Positions 45,376 to 57,661 of a stretch of DNA of 64,000 nt are shown one piece after another. The translations under genes were made by a program, and so were the position numbers. The stretch lies in NCBI GenBank assembly GCA_038093515.1, contig JBBPSI010000024.1, positions 1-64,000 of the forward strand, read 5' to 3'. The notes beneath the pieces are model-generated. The model ran no database searches. It was not told the origin of the DNA and saw only the letters and a program-made list of their open reading frames with translations. Positions within the stretch are counted from its first letter, which is position 1; each line of letters starts with the position of its first letter. Source of the DNA: Butyriboletus loyo (lineage: Eukaryota; Basidiomycota; Agaricomycetes; Boletales; Boletaceae).

Positions 45376-48300
45376 TCACACCTCCCACACGCAGATCGCT
45401 TTCTCCGCCGCAGCGAACCGAGCGTCTTCTTGACTCGCGTGTCCCCTCTTTTCCGCACTCGCACTCACCGCCTCTCGTCCCTCCACGCTGATCGTACAAA
45501 TCACCAACCCCTTCTCCTCCGTATACTTATACTCGATCGGCAGTTGCAAACGCGACGCCCAGATGGACAACTTCGAGACCGGATGCAACACGTCCACATC
45601 GTCACGCACGATCCGGTCCAGATGACGCAACACGCCCAACTTCAAGAGTAGCGCCTTCACGGTGTCCATGTTGCCCTGCGAGTCGAGATACACCGCTCCG
45701 ATCAGACTCTCGATCATGTCGCTGAAGAGCTTGGGAGCTTGTAATCGCGTGAGCGCTGCCCAGGGGAACGTTCTGCCCGTCACAAGCGCACTCTCGATCT
45801 CGTCCTTCACCTTGCCATACCGATGAAAGGTCAGTTTTTGGTCTTCGAGGATAACGGGGCTCGAGTGCTGGAGACACTGAAGGAGATGGATCGTGTTCGT
45901 CTTGGGTTGCATCACGATCTCGCCGCGTGGACCTGGGCCGGGCATGCTCGCGTCAACGTCGAGCGAGCTTTGAAGGCAGATGTACGCGAGAAAATGGGTA
46001 TTCACGACGGCTGATTTGTGAATGTGGAGGTCGCGCGGGGCATACGTTTTCCCAGGATACCTGTACAGGAAATCGGCGACGACCATATCGAGCAGAGCGT
46101 CCCCTAGAAACTCCATACGTTCGTACGAGACGGTCCGGTCATCGTACTGGTAGCTCGCGTGCGTGAGTGACTCGACGAGCAACAACTTCCGCCGAAAGGT
46201 GTATCCCAACATACGTTCCACGTCGTTCAACTGCGTCGACATCTCGTCAGTGTGCTCGACGCGGGACAATGCCATCTCAACACATTCCGGGAGGGTGTGC
46301 CAGTCCAGTCCTAGACCGAATAGCTGGGCACACGATACGCCAAGATCAAACCCGCCGTGGAGGTATGCAGCACCAATCAGAGACTCGACGACATCTGCCA
46401 ACATCTTCGTCGACAGTTGCTCGACCTCCTTGCGCGTCTTTCCCCCTCCAACCACCGGCTCGTCGTTAGTTTCTTCGAGGGGGTTCTCCGGAGAATCGAC
46501 GGGCTCTTCAGGTGCAGACAGATATAATGGTTTGAATCGTCTGGGTGAAAAACGCGTACGGATGATCCACCGAAAGATGGAGCGTCGAATGGCTTCTTTT
46601 GCAAGGCGCGAGTTCGCTACAGCATGATCTTTGCGTCTGGTTAGGTATCCCTCATGCCACAATGGATAGGTGGCGATTAGGTTCACGGCGACGATAAATT
46701 TAAGCACGGCGTCTCCTAGCGACTCGAGGCGTTCGTAATTGGATAGGTCCTCGGCGACGGGAGCAGTGATTGCAGTCGTGAGGAATGGAGAGGGTATTTT
46801 TGCAAGAGGAGCGCGGGGGAAGAGGGTGCTTCTGAGGGACCTGACAATCATGGCCGTCTCGAGACGACGAAGGATTGAAGGGATTAATGTTGAATATTCA
46901 CATTCCGTCGGAGACAGAAGCTCAAGGTAAGAGTATTTGGTGAGGAGGATGAATGGTTTCGGAGTTGCGTTGGAAACCGGAAGAGGGAGTAAGAAATTGG
47001 ATCTCTGTGGGAGAGGTTCCACTATGAGGAGAGGGTATGTCACCCGAACGTCCTCGAATCGCGAGTACATTGAGCGAGCGCATATTTCTGCTTCCTCTTC
47101 CTCCGTAAGTCTCTCGTGGTGCCAACCAACGAAACGACAAAGTTTTCCAAAGGGTCGGCCATCGCGAACCCAAGTAAGGTCCGTTGGGTATCCGTTCTCT
47201 GAAACGAACGTCTCCGCATTGGTGGTACAGAATCTCTCCGATTCCACCCGCTCTTCGAACTTCATCGCCCAACTACGTCGGGCCGACCATGTGTCAACAT
47301 CTGGATCCACGTTGATGATGATCAAATATGCAAAGTCGAGGCGCGGCCATTGCATGCGTGAACCATAGAGACCCCAAAATAATCTCCGGGTACTCTGTTG
47401 GGCTGCCGTCAAGTCTTCTTGGGACAACTGGACCACTTTTCCGGGGCCAAGTTTGACCCTCATCCTATCCTTCCGTGGATGATACAAAATCGGGAGTTCA
47501 TTTGCGCCGAGCGCGGGAATCTTGATGCGCGTCAAGAGCGTCAGTGAAGGAAGACCTTCAACAGTGATTTCCGTTGACCACCAATTCTCCTCCCCGCTCA
47601 AAGGCAACCACGGATTCATCTGGCTCGTCACAGAAGCCGTCCCGTTACGCTTATCAATGTCTTTCAGCATATCCCTTACTTCCTCTTCTAGTTCAGGTTC
47701 AACGACGCTCGTCAGGGGAAGCAGGTGATCGTTAAGTAGCCCAGCTTTGTACAGCTCGAGATAGGCATTAAATGCAACGTGTTGGTATGCGGACCGCTTC
47801 GAAGGGTATTTTCGCTCAACGGTGTAGACGCGAAGCTCGTGCGGCAAGACTTTAGGCAAGGTCAATGTACAACCAAAAGGTCCCTGGTATATTGGTACTT
47901 CTCGGTGTTCATTGTCGAGAGCATGCCAACCCTCGGGTAAATCAAGTGGATCGATATCATAGAGGGCGACGTGGTTGGTGTGCCTAGAGTTCGGGAGGAC
48001 AGAGCAGAAATGGTTCAGGTGCGAAACAGCTGCCTGGAGAGTGAGCAATGCCCTGCAGGATAAGAACGGGCATCCTCGTGAACAAACGGTCTCAAGTAAC
48101 ACCAACCACTTACCCCGTGGACTCAACTTTGAATTCGCATGGGTCAAACTCGTCGTCAGTACCTTCCGAGGGTGGCGGAGGTGGTCTCTTAACGGCCTTC
48201 CGCTCAGCGTTGTATTGCGCGACCATCTCTCTCTCTAGCTCCTCAAACTGCGCGATACGAGCGTCATCGATGCCCCCACACTCGAACATGAGGACAAAGG

Positions 48301-49978
48301 AGCTACGCTTCCTCCTCGCGCGACCCCGGCTCTGTGCCCAACTTGCCATGTTGTTCGGGACGTCCCAGCGAATGACATTTCCGCATGCCTGGATATCCAG
48401 ACCTTCCTCCGCGACCGCAGTCGCAATGATAAGGTTCTTTTCTCCAGACCTAAAGTCAACTAGCGTTTCTGTCTGTGGTTGGCGTAAGATCTTCCGCGTG
48501 ATATCCAAAAAAGTAGTGCGATAGGAGGACTCCGAGGAACCAAGAAGGCACCCTACTCTGAACGAGTCCCGACCCATCGTTCGGGGGTGGTGTTCCAGGA
48601 CCGCAGCCAGTGCGAGTACTGCATCCCTCCTCGTGACGAACACGATCCCGCTATACGGTTCGTTAAAAGACTCAGCCCGTGCTTTCTCTTCCTCTAATGT
48701 TCGAAGGAGGACCTGGAGTTTGTCTGAAATACCGTTCTCGATGGACCGAGGATCATAGGAGACAGGTGTAATATTGATTCTCTCGAGGTGACCGATGAGA
48801 TATGCCTTCTCCCTGGATTGCCACGCGGTCGTGATCTTGCTATACGGGGAGGCATTCCCAAGAGCCATCTCGACGACACGCTGGATGTACCAGTCTGCTG
48901 CCCAGGGACCAAGGTCAAAACAGATATCATGAGCAGTAGTAAAAAGATCTTTGATCCCCTTGTGGGTGTAGGAATTCTGCTTCAAGATCGTTCGAGAAAG
49001 TTTTTGATCTATACGAGTTCTTTCGCTGCCAGGAGGCGTTTTTGCCAGGTTGTCGCGGAGGGAGAGAATGTAGGGATCCTTCTGTATATCCATCGACGCC
49101 ACCACTTGTTTGAGTGCGTGGAAGTTCTTTGAAGCGAAGTGACATGTGTCGTACTCCCATGGAATGCTGTACAAGACGTGCCTGAACATTGGTCGGTGAA
49201 CATATGCTTCCAGCTGGTCACGATGTTGTCTCGGGCTACGAATGACGCTATCGAGGTTCGTTTCTAGTGTTCTAAGAGGAAGAATGAGGACATTTGACCG
49301 AGGAGTGTGAGTGGAGTATCATCCACCTAAACGCCTTAGCGGCATCGCCACCAAACATGGGGCTGGCAGTCAGGCCAAGGACCATTGGTCTCTCCTCCCT
49401 AACAGACCCATGACTGCTGGCTCTGGTGGACGGTCGGATGGGAAGTTTAAAGTAGAAGTTCCGCATGATACAGTTCATCGGATGATCGTCATTTGCGTGG
49501 TGGGCTTCGTCAAAGACGAGGAGGCCGATCTCTCGGCCTAGATTGATGTATCCGTGACTAAGAGCATCGAGGAGAACCTGGGGAGTGGAGACTATAACAC
49601 GGTTCTTCTTGAGAACATCCTTCCACAGGTTAGGGTTCGTCCACTGTTTCGGTTCCAGACCACCGTGGATGAGTCCAACCGATCCGATCGCTTTTTGGAT
49701 CGCATCGTGCTGTTGTTCGCAAAGTGCCACAGTTGGTGCAATGAACCACGAGACCTTTATAGTTGTTGTTAAGTCGCAGTTCCAGGCTAGAGTGGTGATG
49801 TCACCTTGTGCGGTTCACGATCACACTCAATTTTCATGCGTAGGACTGCAATATGAGTTTTTCCTGATCCTGTATCTTGCGCGATGATGATGTTTTCGAC
49901 CAAGCTAGCGTCCAACATCTCTTGTTGATAGCTACGAGTGATCACCTCTGACGTGGATTCCAGCGGAGCGTCGCCCAT
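45376..49978 (-). CDS. Dicer-like ribonuclease III
   Basis: RNA-silencing enzyme that cuts double-stranded RNA to small RNAs. Four exons give about 1480 aa, from ATG 49978 ([20 protein letters not shown]) to the stop at 45376. The helicase has [10 protein letters not shown] (Walker A), FDEAHHAN (DEAH box) and [11 protein letters not shown], then the C-terminal lobe [17 protein letters not shown] and QSRGRARR. The Dicer dimerisation domain starts [20 protein letters not shown]. RNase IIIa has [13 protein letters not shown] and [17 protein letters not shown]. RNase IIIb has [14 protein letters not shown] and [13 protein letters not shown]. All acidic metal ligands are present. A short dsRNA-binding-like segment ends the protein ([20 protein letters not shown]). 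I see no clear PAZ domain between the dimerisation domain and RNase IIIa. The last exon of about 2.7 kb has no introns. The start lies about 570 bp from the divergent potassium-channel gene. Confidence 0.9.
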
Positions 49979-50548
49979 TCTGAAGGATAGTGAGATGAAG
50001 ATGTGCTGGCGCGACGTTGAGCAAAACGGACATTTATCCAGGGATAGCGGGAATATGTAAAACCTCACCTGGTTGTATTATCGATAACAAAGGTTTTGGT
50101 CAAGAACGCCAGAAGGGCCAGCTGTGCATTCGCCGCTTTGAGCAGTACCGTTTGAAAGCGGAACAATTCGAAGCGCGGCCAGATATCCGGAGTCACCGCG
50201 CGTGCTGGTGACCCCGCTGGTGACCCCGCGTGACCCGAAGTTCTATAACCGAGAAAACAAACGGGCGGTGCCATTTGTCGCGTTTGTTAGGTTTTCGTGC
50301 TCACGGGGTCCTCTTCGGCTGTATCCGACCTCACCGCTTTCCACATAATTATGAAAAGTGCTGTAATAAAATTCTAGTTTATTTAGTTGTTATAATCATA
50401 ATTACAATATATATAAATAATGAGGTTTCTTACATAAGCAATCCTGCTCAACACCGAGCTCGGCTTGACTTTGTAGCCTCTTCAGCCTGTTAACCGGTCA
50501 AGCTTCTTGCAAGCCTCCCTTGCTCAATTTCGGCAAGGGCCTTCGCGC
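49979..50548. promoter_or_regulatory. Divergent promoter region, Dicer-like / K+ channel
   Basis: Head-to-head spacer of about 570 bp. It contains a very AT-rich island at about 50340-50440. There is no coding frame of note and no specific binding site was recognised. Confidence 0.4.
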
Positions 50549-52354
50549 ATGTCTCAGTCCATACCGCTCGCCCGCATACCACCCGTAGCCGCTCGATTTC
50601 TGACTGAAGACACGCGATCACATTCCCCGCAGAATGTCGAAGATATATTTCACAGTCCTACTACCTTTGAAGGTGGACCAGATCCCGTCAAGTCACCCAG
50701 AAAGTACGCAGCCTTCGAGCTTCTCGAGCGACCTACCTCTTCATCCTCCGCTTTCCTTGTGCACTTTGCTTCGACATCCCTTATCGTCTTCTCCGCGATC
50801 GTGACCATTCTGGAGACGGTTCCGAGCTTCCATTATATTTCTCCTCGTGTGTGGTTCGGAGTGGAAACCAGTCTGGTACTGTTGTTCACCGTTGAATACT
50901 GTGCTCGACTTTTCGCCTGGAGTTCGTCATGGATCACGCTCATTAGATGGATGTTTTGTGCGTTGCATCGTTGACTAATCCTGATGGTCTGTTACTCATA
51001 TGTGGAATATAATGAACAGCATTCTATGGTGTCACAGACGGGTTGGCTATCCTGCCTTACTACATCGAAATAATGTTACAACAAGATACCGTGCGCTTTT
51101 CAATCCGGCCTCCGTTTCATTGACAGCTCAGCTTCTATGACCCATTCAGTCCATCCTGTTCCGATTTTCTATCCTTCGCATGTTCCGTCTCCTGCGAGTG
51201 TTCCGACCTTTCAGATACAACAGCACAATTCTCTTGTAAGCATGCTGACGGGGTTACCGTTTCTCGGCTGAGTGTCTGACCTGCCACTCACTATGAAAGA
51301 ACGATCGAGGTCATGTATCTTTCCATTCGACGATCGCACCATGCACTCCTCGCGCTTAGCTTCTTCATCGCGATGTTGCTCACGGTCTTTAGTACACTTC
51401 TGTACGTTGTTTTGACTGCACCCTTTGCCCCAAACCGAACGTCTTTGCGCAGGTATTTTGTCGAGCGAGGAACATGGGATGATACACTCGAAACATTCAT
51501 CAACGCTGACGGAGATCCATCGCAGTTTGCTGTAAGCCCGTCCAAAACGGAACCTCGGGTCCCTCTGCTAACCTCCGAATATGATCCAATAGTCCATACC
51601 AGCAGCAGCATGGTAAGAGTCCTTTTTAACCCACCAACTTGTGCCTCGTTCTGCTTCATTTACCCTTGTTACCCAGGTTCGTCCTCGTCAGTAAGTCTTG
51701 AATTTGCTCATTTACTAGCCATTCCCAATCCCTTCACCTCCCATTCTTGTTTTCTCTCCTGTCTTCAAAACGATACAACAACAGCAATCACAACGGTGGG
51801 CTACGGTGAGATAACACCACGCTCCATCCTCGGCCGTTTGATCACAATCCCCCTCCTCGCCTTCGGCCTGCTCCTGATCGCCCTCCCCAGTTTCGTACTT
51901 GGGCGGGAATTTAGCATTGTGTGGAAACAAATGACGCAGCACGAAGTGAGTCGTCTTGTCGCACTCTAACGCACGGCTGAATTGCCATGTGTCGCTGAAG
52001 GGCTGGCAGACGGATGAAAATCATGTCTCGAATCCAGATCCAGATCTGGACTTGGATACGCCCTTGGGCGCCCGTTTCGAGCGCGATTTGTCGAATCGGA
52101 AACTGGCTGAGAACCAGTCCGAGCTCAGTCGGCAAATATCAGAGCTGCGCGGCGCGGTGGAGGTGCAGGGGGAGATGATCCAGCGCTTGGTGGCCATGCT
52201 CGAAGGCGGTACGAATCATGGTGTAGACGACGTGATGGCAGTGAGAAGGGAAATGGGGGTAGGGGGCGTGGTCAAGGGGAAAGGAAGGGAGAGGAAGATC
52301 TCGAATGGTCATGGAAGCGTGAGCTGGATTGCAGGGAGGAGTTCCATGAGCTGA
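50549..52354 (+). CDS. Voltage-gated-like potassium channel
   Basis: Six-transmembrane Kv-type channel subunit, expected in plasma or vacuolar membrane. It starts MSQSIPLARIPP. S1 (FLVHFASTSLIVFSAIVTI) and S2 (VWFGVETSLVLLFTVEYCAR) lie in exon 1, S3 (GVTDGLAILPYYIEIML) in exon 2. S4 has Arg at every third position (RFSILRMFRLLRVFRPFR). S5 is ALLALSFFIAMLLTVFSTLL, then the turret FVERGTWDDTLETFIN. The pore helix and filter SIPAAAW / FVLVT / ITTVGYGEI form only by splicing across two microexons, 51593-51612 (20 nt) and 51677-51690 (14 nt). S6 is LITIPLLAFGLLLIALPS. The last exon (from about 52010) encodes a heptad-like coil (SELSRQISELRGAVEVQGEM) that may tetramerise. All introns are GT-AG. The gene appears intact. 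Confidence 0.88.
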
Positions 52355-53010
52355 CGAAACACGGTGACTGCGCAAAACATATCAAGTGTTCTGCTTTGTT
52401 CCCTTGTTTGGGGGGAAGGCGAACTTGCCTCAGATAATGATTTCTATGATTACGTAAAATACTTAGTTGATTGTCTCTGCCTCTCCACTACAAGCTTCAA
52501 GCTAGTCTTTTTTGAGAGGCACAACGATGTATGGCAACCGCCTAGACTGGTTCCAGTACACACGGCACAAGGCGCGTATCCTGCCGCTGAAGAGGCACTC
52601 GGGCTCGGTTCAGTATGCAATAGCGGTGGTATGAAACGCAGTCCGGGAATAACAATGCCACTCTCCAGGAGGAAATCCATTTACGGAGAGATCATGTGAG
52701 GAGCCTTTGACATTAAGGACTCACGGAGTACTGTGGGACTAAACTGTCACGCACTACCCACTAAAACCCCCTGGTGGTTGGTGCAGGAATTGAACCAGCA
52801 ACTCGTGACATGAGCCGGCATCTGCCGCAAAGACAGACCAGGGAAGGTGGCATATCCACCAGACCCCCCTCAAACTAGTCTTAACTAGTACTGCTGTGCA
52901 AGGGGTAGACGCTAACCGCAGGTAGCCAGAAGATACAACCCTCCATGAACAAGTTCGTTGTGCATTTCCAACTTTAGATCCTATCTCATTCTCAGTTGTT
53001 GATTCATCAG
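52355..53010. other. Intergenic, no gene seen
   Basis: Only short unrecognised frames, plus a box-B-like GGTTCAATTCC on the minus strand near 52788 (see rejected items). The first exon(s) of the following kinase-like gene probably lie in its last part. Confidence 0.4.
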
Positions 53011-54132
53011 CATCACATTTCCCGACTTTCCTACGGACCTAACGCAGCAAATAGTACCACCCGACCAATACGTCGCTGGTGGGGGTTTCGCAGACATATA
53101 TTGCTGCCCATATAACCCTCCTGGGAGACTGGTTAGCATAGTTTCACTAGTGGGACACCCGCTCAACGCCGTGCAGGTCGCTGTCAAGGCCTTCAGGCCC
53201 ACTTCCTTCCAGAACATTCCTCTCGTATCCACAATCTTTCGACAGCTTGAGATACAGAGACGACTTGATCATCCCAACATCCTTCCGCTTCTTGGTATCA
53301 CTACCGGATTTGGTCCTTCTATCGCCTTCGTCTCTCCGTGGATGACGAACGGAACTCTGCATGAATTTTTACTGCAGAACGACGCGACAATGACCACTGA
53401 ATTTCGACTCAAACTGGTGCGTGCATTGAACTTGAGACGTTCATTTTCAGACCTCGTATATATCGTTGGTTTCAGCTCGTGGATATCTCGAATGGGTTAG
53501 AATACCGTACGTTCTGTTTCGTCATGTGGTCTACTCAATGATTCACTTTGCTTCAGTCCACTCGTTGCCAATCATACATGGAAATCTTACCACTGTACGT
53601 CACCCGACGGTCTGCACTACTGTCACGACAGCCCCATTGACGGACATCAGCACAATATTCTCATCGGCGAGAACAACAATGCCTATTTGTCTGGCTTTAC
53701 TCTCTCTACTGTCCCAGAACGAATAGCAGAACAATTTCCACACCTTCGCCAAGACTCGAATGCGGGCACCATCCGATTCATGGCACCCGAACTGTTGGAA
53801 GAACAATCGAGCCTCATTGGTACCGCGATAGACGTATTCTCCCTCGGATGTAATGGATTCTTTGTAAGTCGATCACTTGCATGTCGTTCATGCGTCTGGA
53901 TGATGGTTGATAGGTGTTGTCTGGTCAAATGCCCTGGGCCGAGTGTCCCGCGGACCATGCAGTTCTTTCAAATGTATCTCGTGGTAAAACCCCCGCTCGC
54001 CCAAGCTCTAGGCCTATTGATGACCACCACTGGATGTTCTTGGAGAGCTGCTGGTCGAGCGTGCAGAATCGTCCCTCGGCGTCGTCCGCGTTCCACACTT
54101 TTTACAAGTTTCTGACAGCGCCTGGAACGTAA
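53011..54132 (+). CDS. Degenerate protein kinase (pseudokinase-like)
   Basis: Kinase-fold gene whose first exon I could not place; readable coding starts after an acceptor near 53010. The Gly-rich loop is GGGFADIY. After a short intron comes the lysine strand VAVKAFRP, then LDHPNILPLLGI and SPWMTNGTLHEFL. The catalytic-loop His is kept, but HRD is replaced by HGN (IIHGNLTT), and splicing near 53597-53655 joins it to HNILIGENNNAYLSGF. The DFG Asp is therefore replaced (SGF). TIRFMAPELLEE and DVFSLGC follow, and the protein ends FYKFLTAPGT. Loss of both the HRD and DFG aspartates suggests no phosphotransfer. Agaricomycetes hold many such kinase-like genes. It is tail-to-tail with the HET gene, 88 bp apart. 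Confidence 0.7.
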
Positions 54133-54220
54133 AGGTTTTGTTGATGTAAGGTTATCTATATACGCGTAACGCAAGCGCAAGTTATGGTATCAGAACACAT
54201 TAAACAGTGACATCACGACC

Positions 54221-55759
54221 TTAGGAATCAAGGGTGTTCGACAAGCAGACATCTTTCAAATCTCTCGTGACGCCCTTTACGCACTGGTAAACAAGCACAT
54301 GATCCGAGCGTGCTTTAATGTACCCCGATCTACCGTTCGGCTTTAACAAGAGGCAAATGTATCTTTCCCCCACCCGAAGCATCCCACGATTGCCCTCGAC
54401 TTGCGTGTAGTTCACGACCCCAAGCACATATTGTTCTAGCTCGAAAAGTTCGTAATATGCCCGCGAGAGAGTGGGACTGGGATCGGTCTCCAATAATGTC
54501 CCCTCTGTAAACGAAAGGGTATAGCTCTCTTGTGTGTGCTGGATCCAGCGTACGGGCAATAGAAGCAGCTTGACCTGCAACCCAAGCTTCGTGATTGAAT
54601 ACGATCGGTCGCCAACCTCTTCGAAAACGGGGCTGATTTGGGCGTCGGGCAATGGCATCCCATAGGATTTGGGGGAACGAGGGAGAGCGAAGGAATAAGG
54701 GGATGCATCGCCCGCCCATGCAAAGAACCCTGGCTCACTACATCGTTGTGAGATGCCTTCCGTCAGTCGATGAAACGCCCACTTCCCTTCCCCGTACGAA
54801 ATCGGCATCGTGATATCAAAGATCCCCAGAAGTGCGTACGCAGCGTCTTCCACTCGCGTCGTCTCCCTCTGAGAAGCCCACCTCATCTTTTCCGCCACAC
54901 GCTCACATCCAGGTCTAAAATCCCTCAAATCCCTCACGGGAATACCCGTCACTTTGCTGACAGCTACCAATATCTGCCAATCCTCTTTATCGTTTCCTGA
55001 ATTAGCGGGGCGTAAGTTATTGATGGAAATGGGATCCCAGTTCTTGTTGTAAAACGTGATCCGTTTGGGTGCGAGAAGTTCTTGGAGCGTCCACCCTCGT
55101 GTGAACCACGGTTCGTGCTCGAAATCTGCCGGGGTGTCCGTAGCTGCGAGATGGACGATGCACACCTCTGCATCTCTGTACCACCTATACATGGCGCGGA
55201 TGGCCTCCTCCAGCTCTGCGCTGCTCGACTTGTCGATACAACACGTGTCCGACCATGCGTAGTGACAGTAGTGCATGTGCGCCCTGTCACGGAAGTGACG
55301 GAGTTTGAGATGGCCGGGGTTGTTTGGGAGAAGGTGGATGTCCATGCATGTTTCGCCCCGCGAGAGCTGTTCGTATGATGGTTCGCGTGCACCCCAGCGA
55401 TGTGAAAAGATGGCATATTTGACCCGCGCTCCAGGGTCCTCCTGCGAGCGATGTGCGATTACGAACAGGGCGTCATGTTAGATTCATATACGATAGAATC
55501 GGAGAGACGAAAACTATATTGTGGTACGGACCTTGGGAAAACGATACGCGAGGAGATCCCTGTCCGATAGGTTTTCAACAAAGTCACGACGGTCCTCCCA
55601 GAGGTCATCCCGAGAGAGAAGCTTCATGTCGCTAGTCCGAATGAGGTGGGCAGGGAGATCATTGTAGACATGTTGGTTGAGCGCATCGAGAAGTTGTCTA
55701 CGCTTCAAGCACACGGTGCTTTCAGGTTCGCGTTGTGTGCGTTGCGAGTTGCCATCCAT
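54221..55759 (-). CDS. HET-domain (heterokaryon incompatibility) protein
   Basis: Two exons, 55759-55532 and 55441-54221, close to 482 aa. The N-terminal exon is MDGNSQRTQREPES ... DLLAYRFPK. The HET domain follows: GARVKYAIFSHRWGAREPSY, then YAWSDTCCIDKSSSAELEEA, MYRWYRDAEVCIVHLA and WFTRGWTLQELLAPKR. These are the three conserved HET blocks. Next comes MRWASQRETTRVEDAAYALL then GIFDITMPISYGEG, the usual agaricomycete continuation. The C-terminal 200 residues are unassigned. In ascomycetes HET domains trigger cell death after non-self fusion; in basidiomycetes they are abundant and mostly uncharacterised. No NACHT or repeat domain is attached. The gene looks intact. Confidence 0.88.
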
Positions 55760-56022
55760 TGGCTCCTACAACCAAAGATCGAGCTGTGTGGCTAGTAAGA
55801 GATCCTTGGGAGTTGGGACTCGCTGGGTTCAAACCTCACACGAGTTCCGGGCCGCTTATCCGTAATGAGTGTTAACTTGGTCTAGTTGCGAAATTTTGCA
55901 GCTTGGGAGGATCAAGGTTTGGGCTCACCAATGCTGAAGCGCTGACCTCCGTGCGGCGGGTGTGGCTTCGGGTTTGGGGAAGTTAGCAACGCAGGCTCGT
56001 AGGCGGGAGGTGCCAGATTCCA

Positions 56023-56256
56023 ATGGCAAAAGATATCGAGCGCGGGTCCATCACCCCCCCGCAACCACAGCAACAGAACGACCAGCCCCCCGCACCAGAC
56101 GCCCGAGCACGCCTGCAACGGATACTTCAGTCCGAATCCACGCACCTCATACGGGCACTCCGCTGCGAGCGTGTCATCCGGAATCAGACCCTAACCACAC
56201 GAGCTATTGAAACTCGCTGGCTCAATCGCATAAACACCCGCCTGCACATCGACTGA
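56023..56256 (+). CDS. Small charged hypothetical protein, 77 aa
   Basis: Frame from ATG 56023: MAKDIERGSITPPQPQQQND, a Pro/Gln-rich start, then an Arg-rich helical half (RLQRILQSESTHLIRALRCE, TTRAIETRWLNRINTRL). Composition is protein-like and the Met context is reasonable, but no family is recognised. It could be an exon of a larger gene. No membrane segment or signal peptide. Confidence 0.35.
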   Translation: MAKDIERGSITPPQPQQQNDQPPAPDARARLQRILQSESTHLIRALRCERVIRNQTLTTRAIETRWLNRINTRLHID

Positions 56257-56621
56257 CGAAACGCAAAATCCTCAAATAAACCTAAACTAAAGCAACGAGT
56301 GAGTAATACCTGGTTGCCTCTCATACCAGACCAACGCTGCCTCCCTCCGAACTGGGTCACGAATACTGAGGTTTTAGTGGGTATTACGCTGCCCAGGCCC
56401 TCCGCCACCACCGCGGCCACCTGAGGGCCCGACAGCTCATTGAGTCCCACCGCCACGCAGGGTGTGCATAAAAGCATTTTCCCTCGGACCCGCTGCATAA
56501 TGATACCAACGCTTGTCTAAAATAAATAAAAAAGATATCGAGCTACACAAAAGCAACCCTCTTGGGCTGCTACGCACACATACATAAAATACAGGCACTG
56601 TTTATTTCCTTGTACGATTCC

Positions 56622-57661
56622 TCAAAATTCCAACTGCAGCTCGATCTGTCAAGAAAAAGCGTCAGGCTTTGGGATGAATCCTCGTTTTTCGCGGGACAAC
56701 TTACCTGAGACACAATCTCCTCTACTTTCTTCACCAATAAATCCGAAAAGCCGCACATGCCCTGGGTCACTGTAGAGGAGCATGCTTGACATTTTCGTGC
56801 TTTGACGGTCTGAACTGTCTTCTCTGCAGTAGCCTGCACGGTTGCTTTGCATGGCCTGTCCCGCAGTGCTGTGAAGGCCTCCTTCATAAACTCTTCCCAC
56901 CATTGAAGAGACCTATGGCCAAACAGCGCATATTGGGACGTAGTCGTTCTTGGACACCCACAGTCACGGTATTTACTGCTGCCGGAGTCGTTGCGAGGAA
57001 TTCGGCCAATCAACCAGGCGTAGGCTTCAGGGTTCGCATAATAAGATGTAATCCATGATAAATCGAGCTGCAGAGCATATACAGCTTCTCCGCATCTCTG
57101 GTGATAGGTCAGCAGAGCAAGCAGATCGGTCGCGGTGATCATCTCTATCCCTTCAAACCGTGAAGGGATGAGGGGTTGCATCAACGTATACTTTGCAGCA
57201 AATAAAGTCCCCTCCCGCAAACGTCCTCGATGCGCGATCGCAAAACATCGCAGTGGCTCCACCTCGAGGAATTTGGGGTTTGATACTATCGCCTGGAGTA
57301 ACTTCTTCTCAATAATATCGAGAGAATATTTCCTGGCTGCTTCGAAGACATCCACAGCATCATTTAGCACCTCTAGCTTAGGATCGTCTGTCAAGGTGCA
57401 TGGATAGCAGAAGCGGAGGAGGGCATCGAGGGTCTTGCTGTCCTCTGCCACACGAACAACAAGAAGATCATCCTTGACCTCCTGATCCTCGTTCGCTTCA
57501 GTAGGTTGGGGAATCTCGAAGAGTGTTTCAAAGAATGGAGATGCGAGAGAGAGGAAGAGCTTGAAGACACGAAAATCAATGTTATCGGATGAACGTAAAA
57601 TGATGTCCGCCTTCGGGTGATCGAAAGGTGCAGTAGCATAGACAGGGTCCGAGTCAGTCAT
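56622..57661 (-). CDS. BTB/POZ domain protein
   Basis: Two exons, 57661-56705 and 56645-56622, close to 326 aa. The N-terminal BTB domain reads DHPKADIILRSSDNIDFRVF, LASPFFETLFEIPQP, then LDALLRFCYP. The following helices (AARKYSLDIIEKKLLQAIV; EPLRCFAIAHRGRLRE) are typical of the large agaricomycete BTB family. The second exon is only 24 nt and gives the ending IELQLEF, a usual C-terminus for this family; reading through the intron gives a false longer tail. These proteins may act as adaptors; no partner domain such as Kelch or MATH is present, and the role is unknown. Confidence 0.85.

Noticed and set aside
52770..52800. tRNA-like 3' half on the minus strand (GGTTCAATTCC box B, GCACCAACCA acceptor-like end)
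   Set aside because: No matching 5' acceptor strand, D arm or box A at the right distance, and the T stem has mismatches. At most a degenerate fragment.
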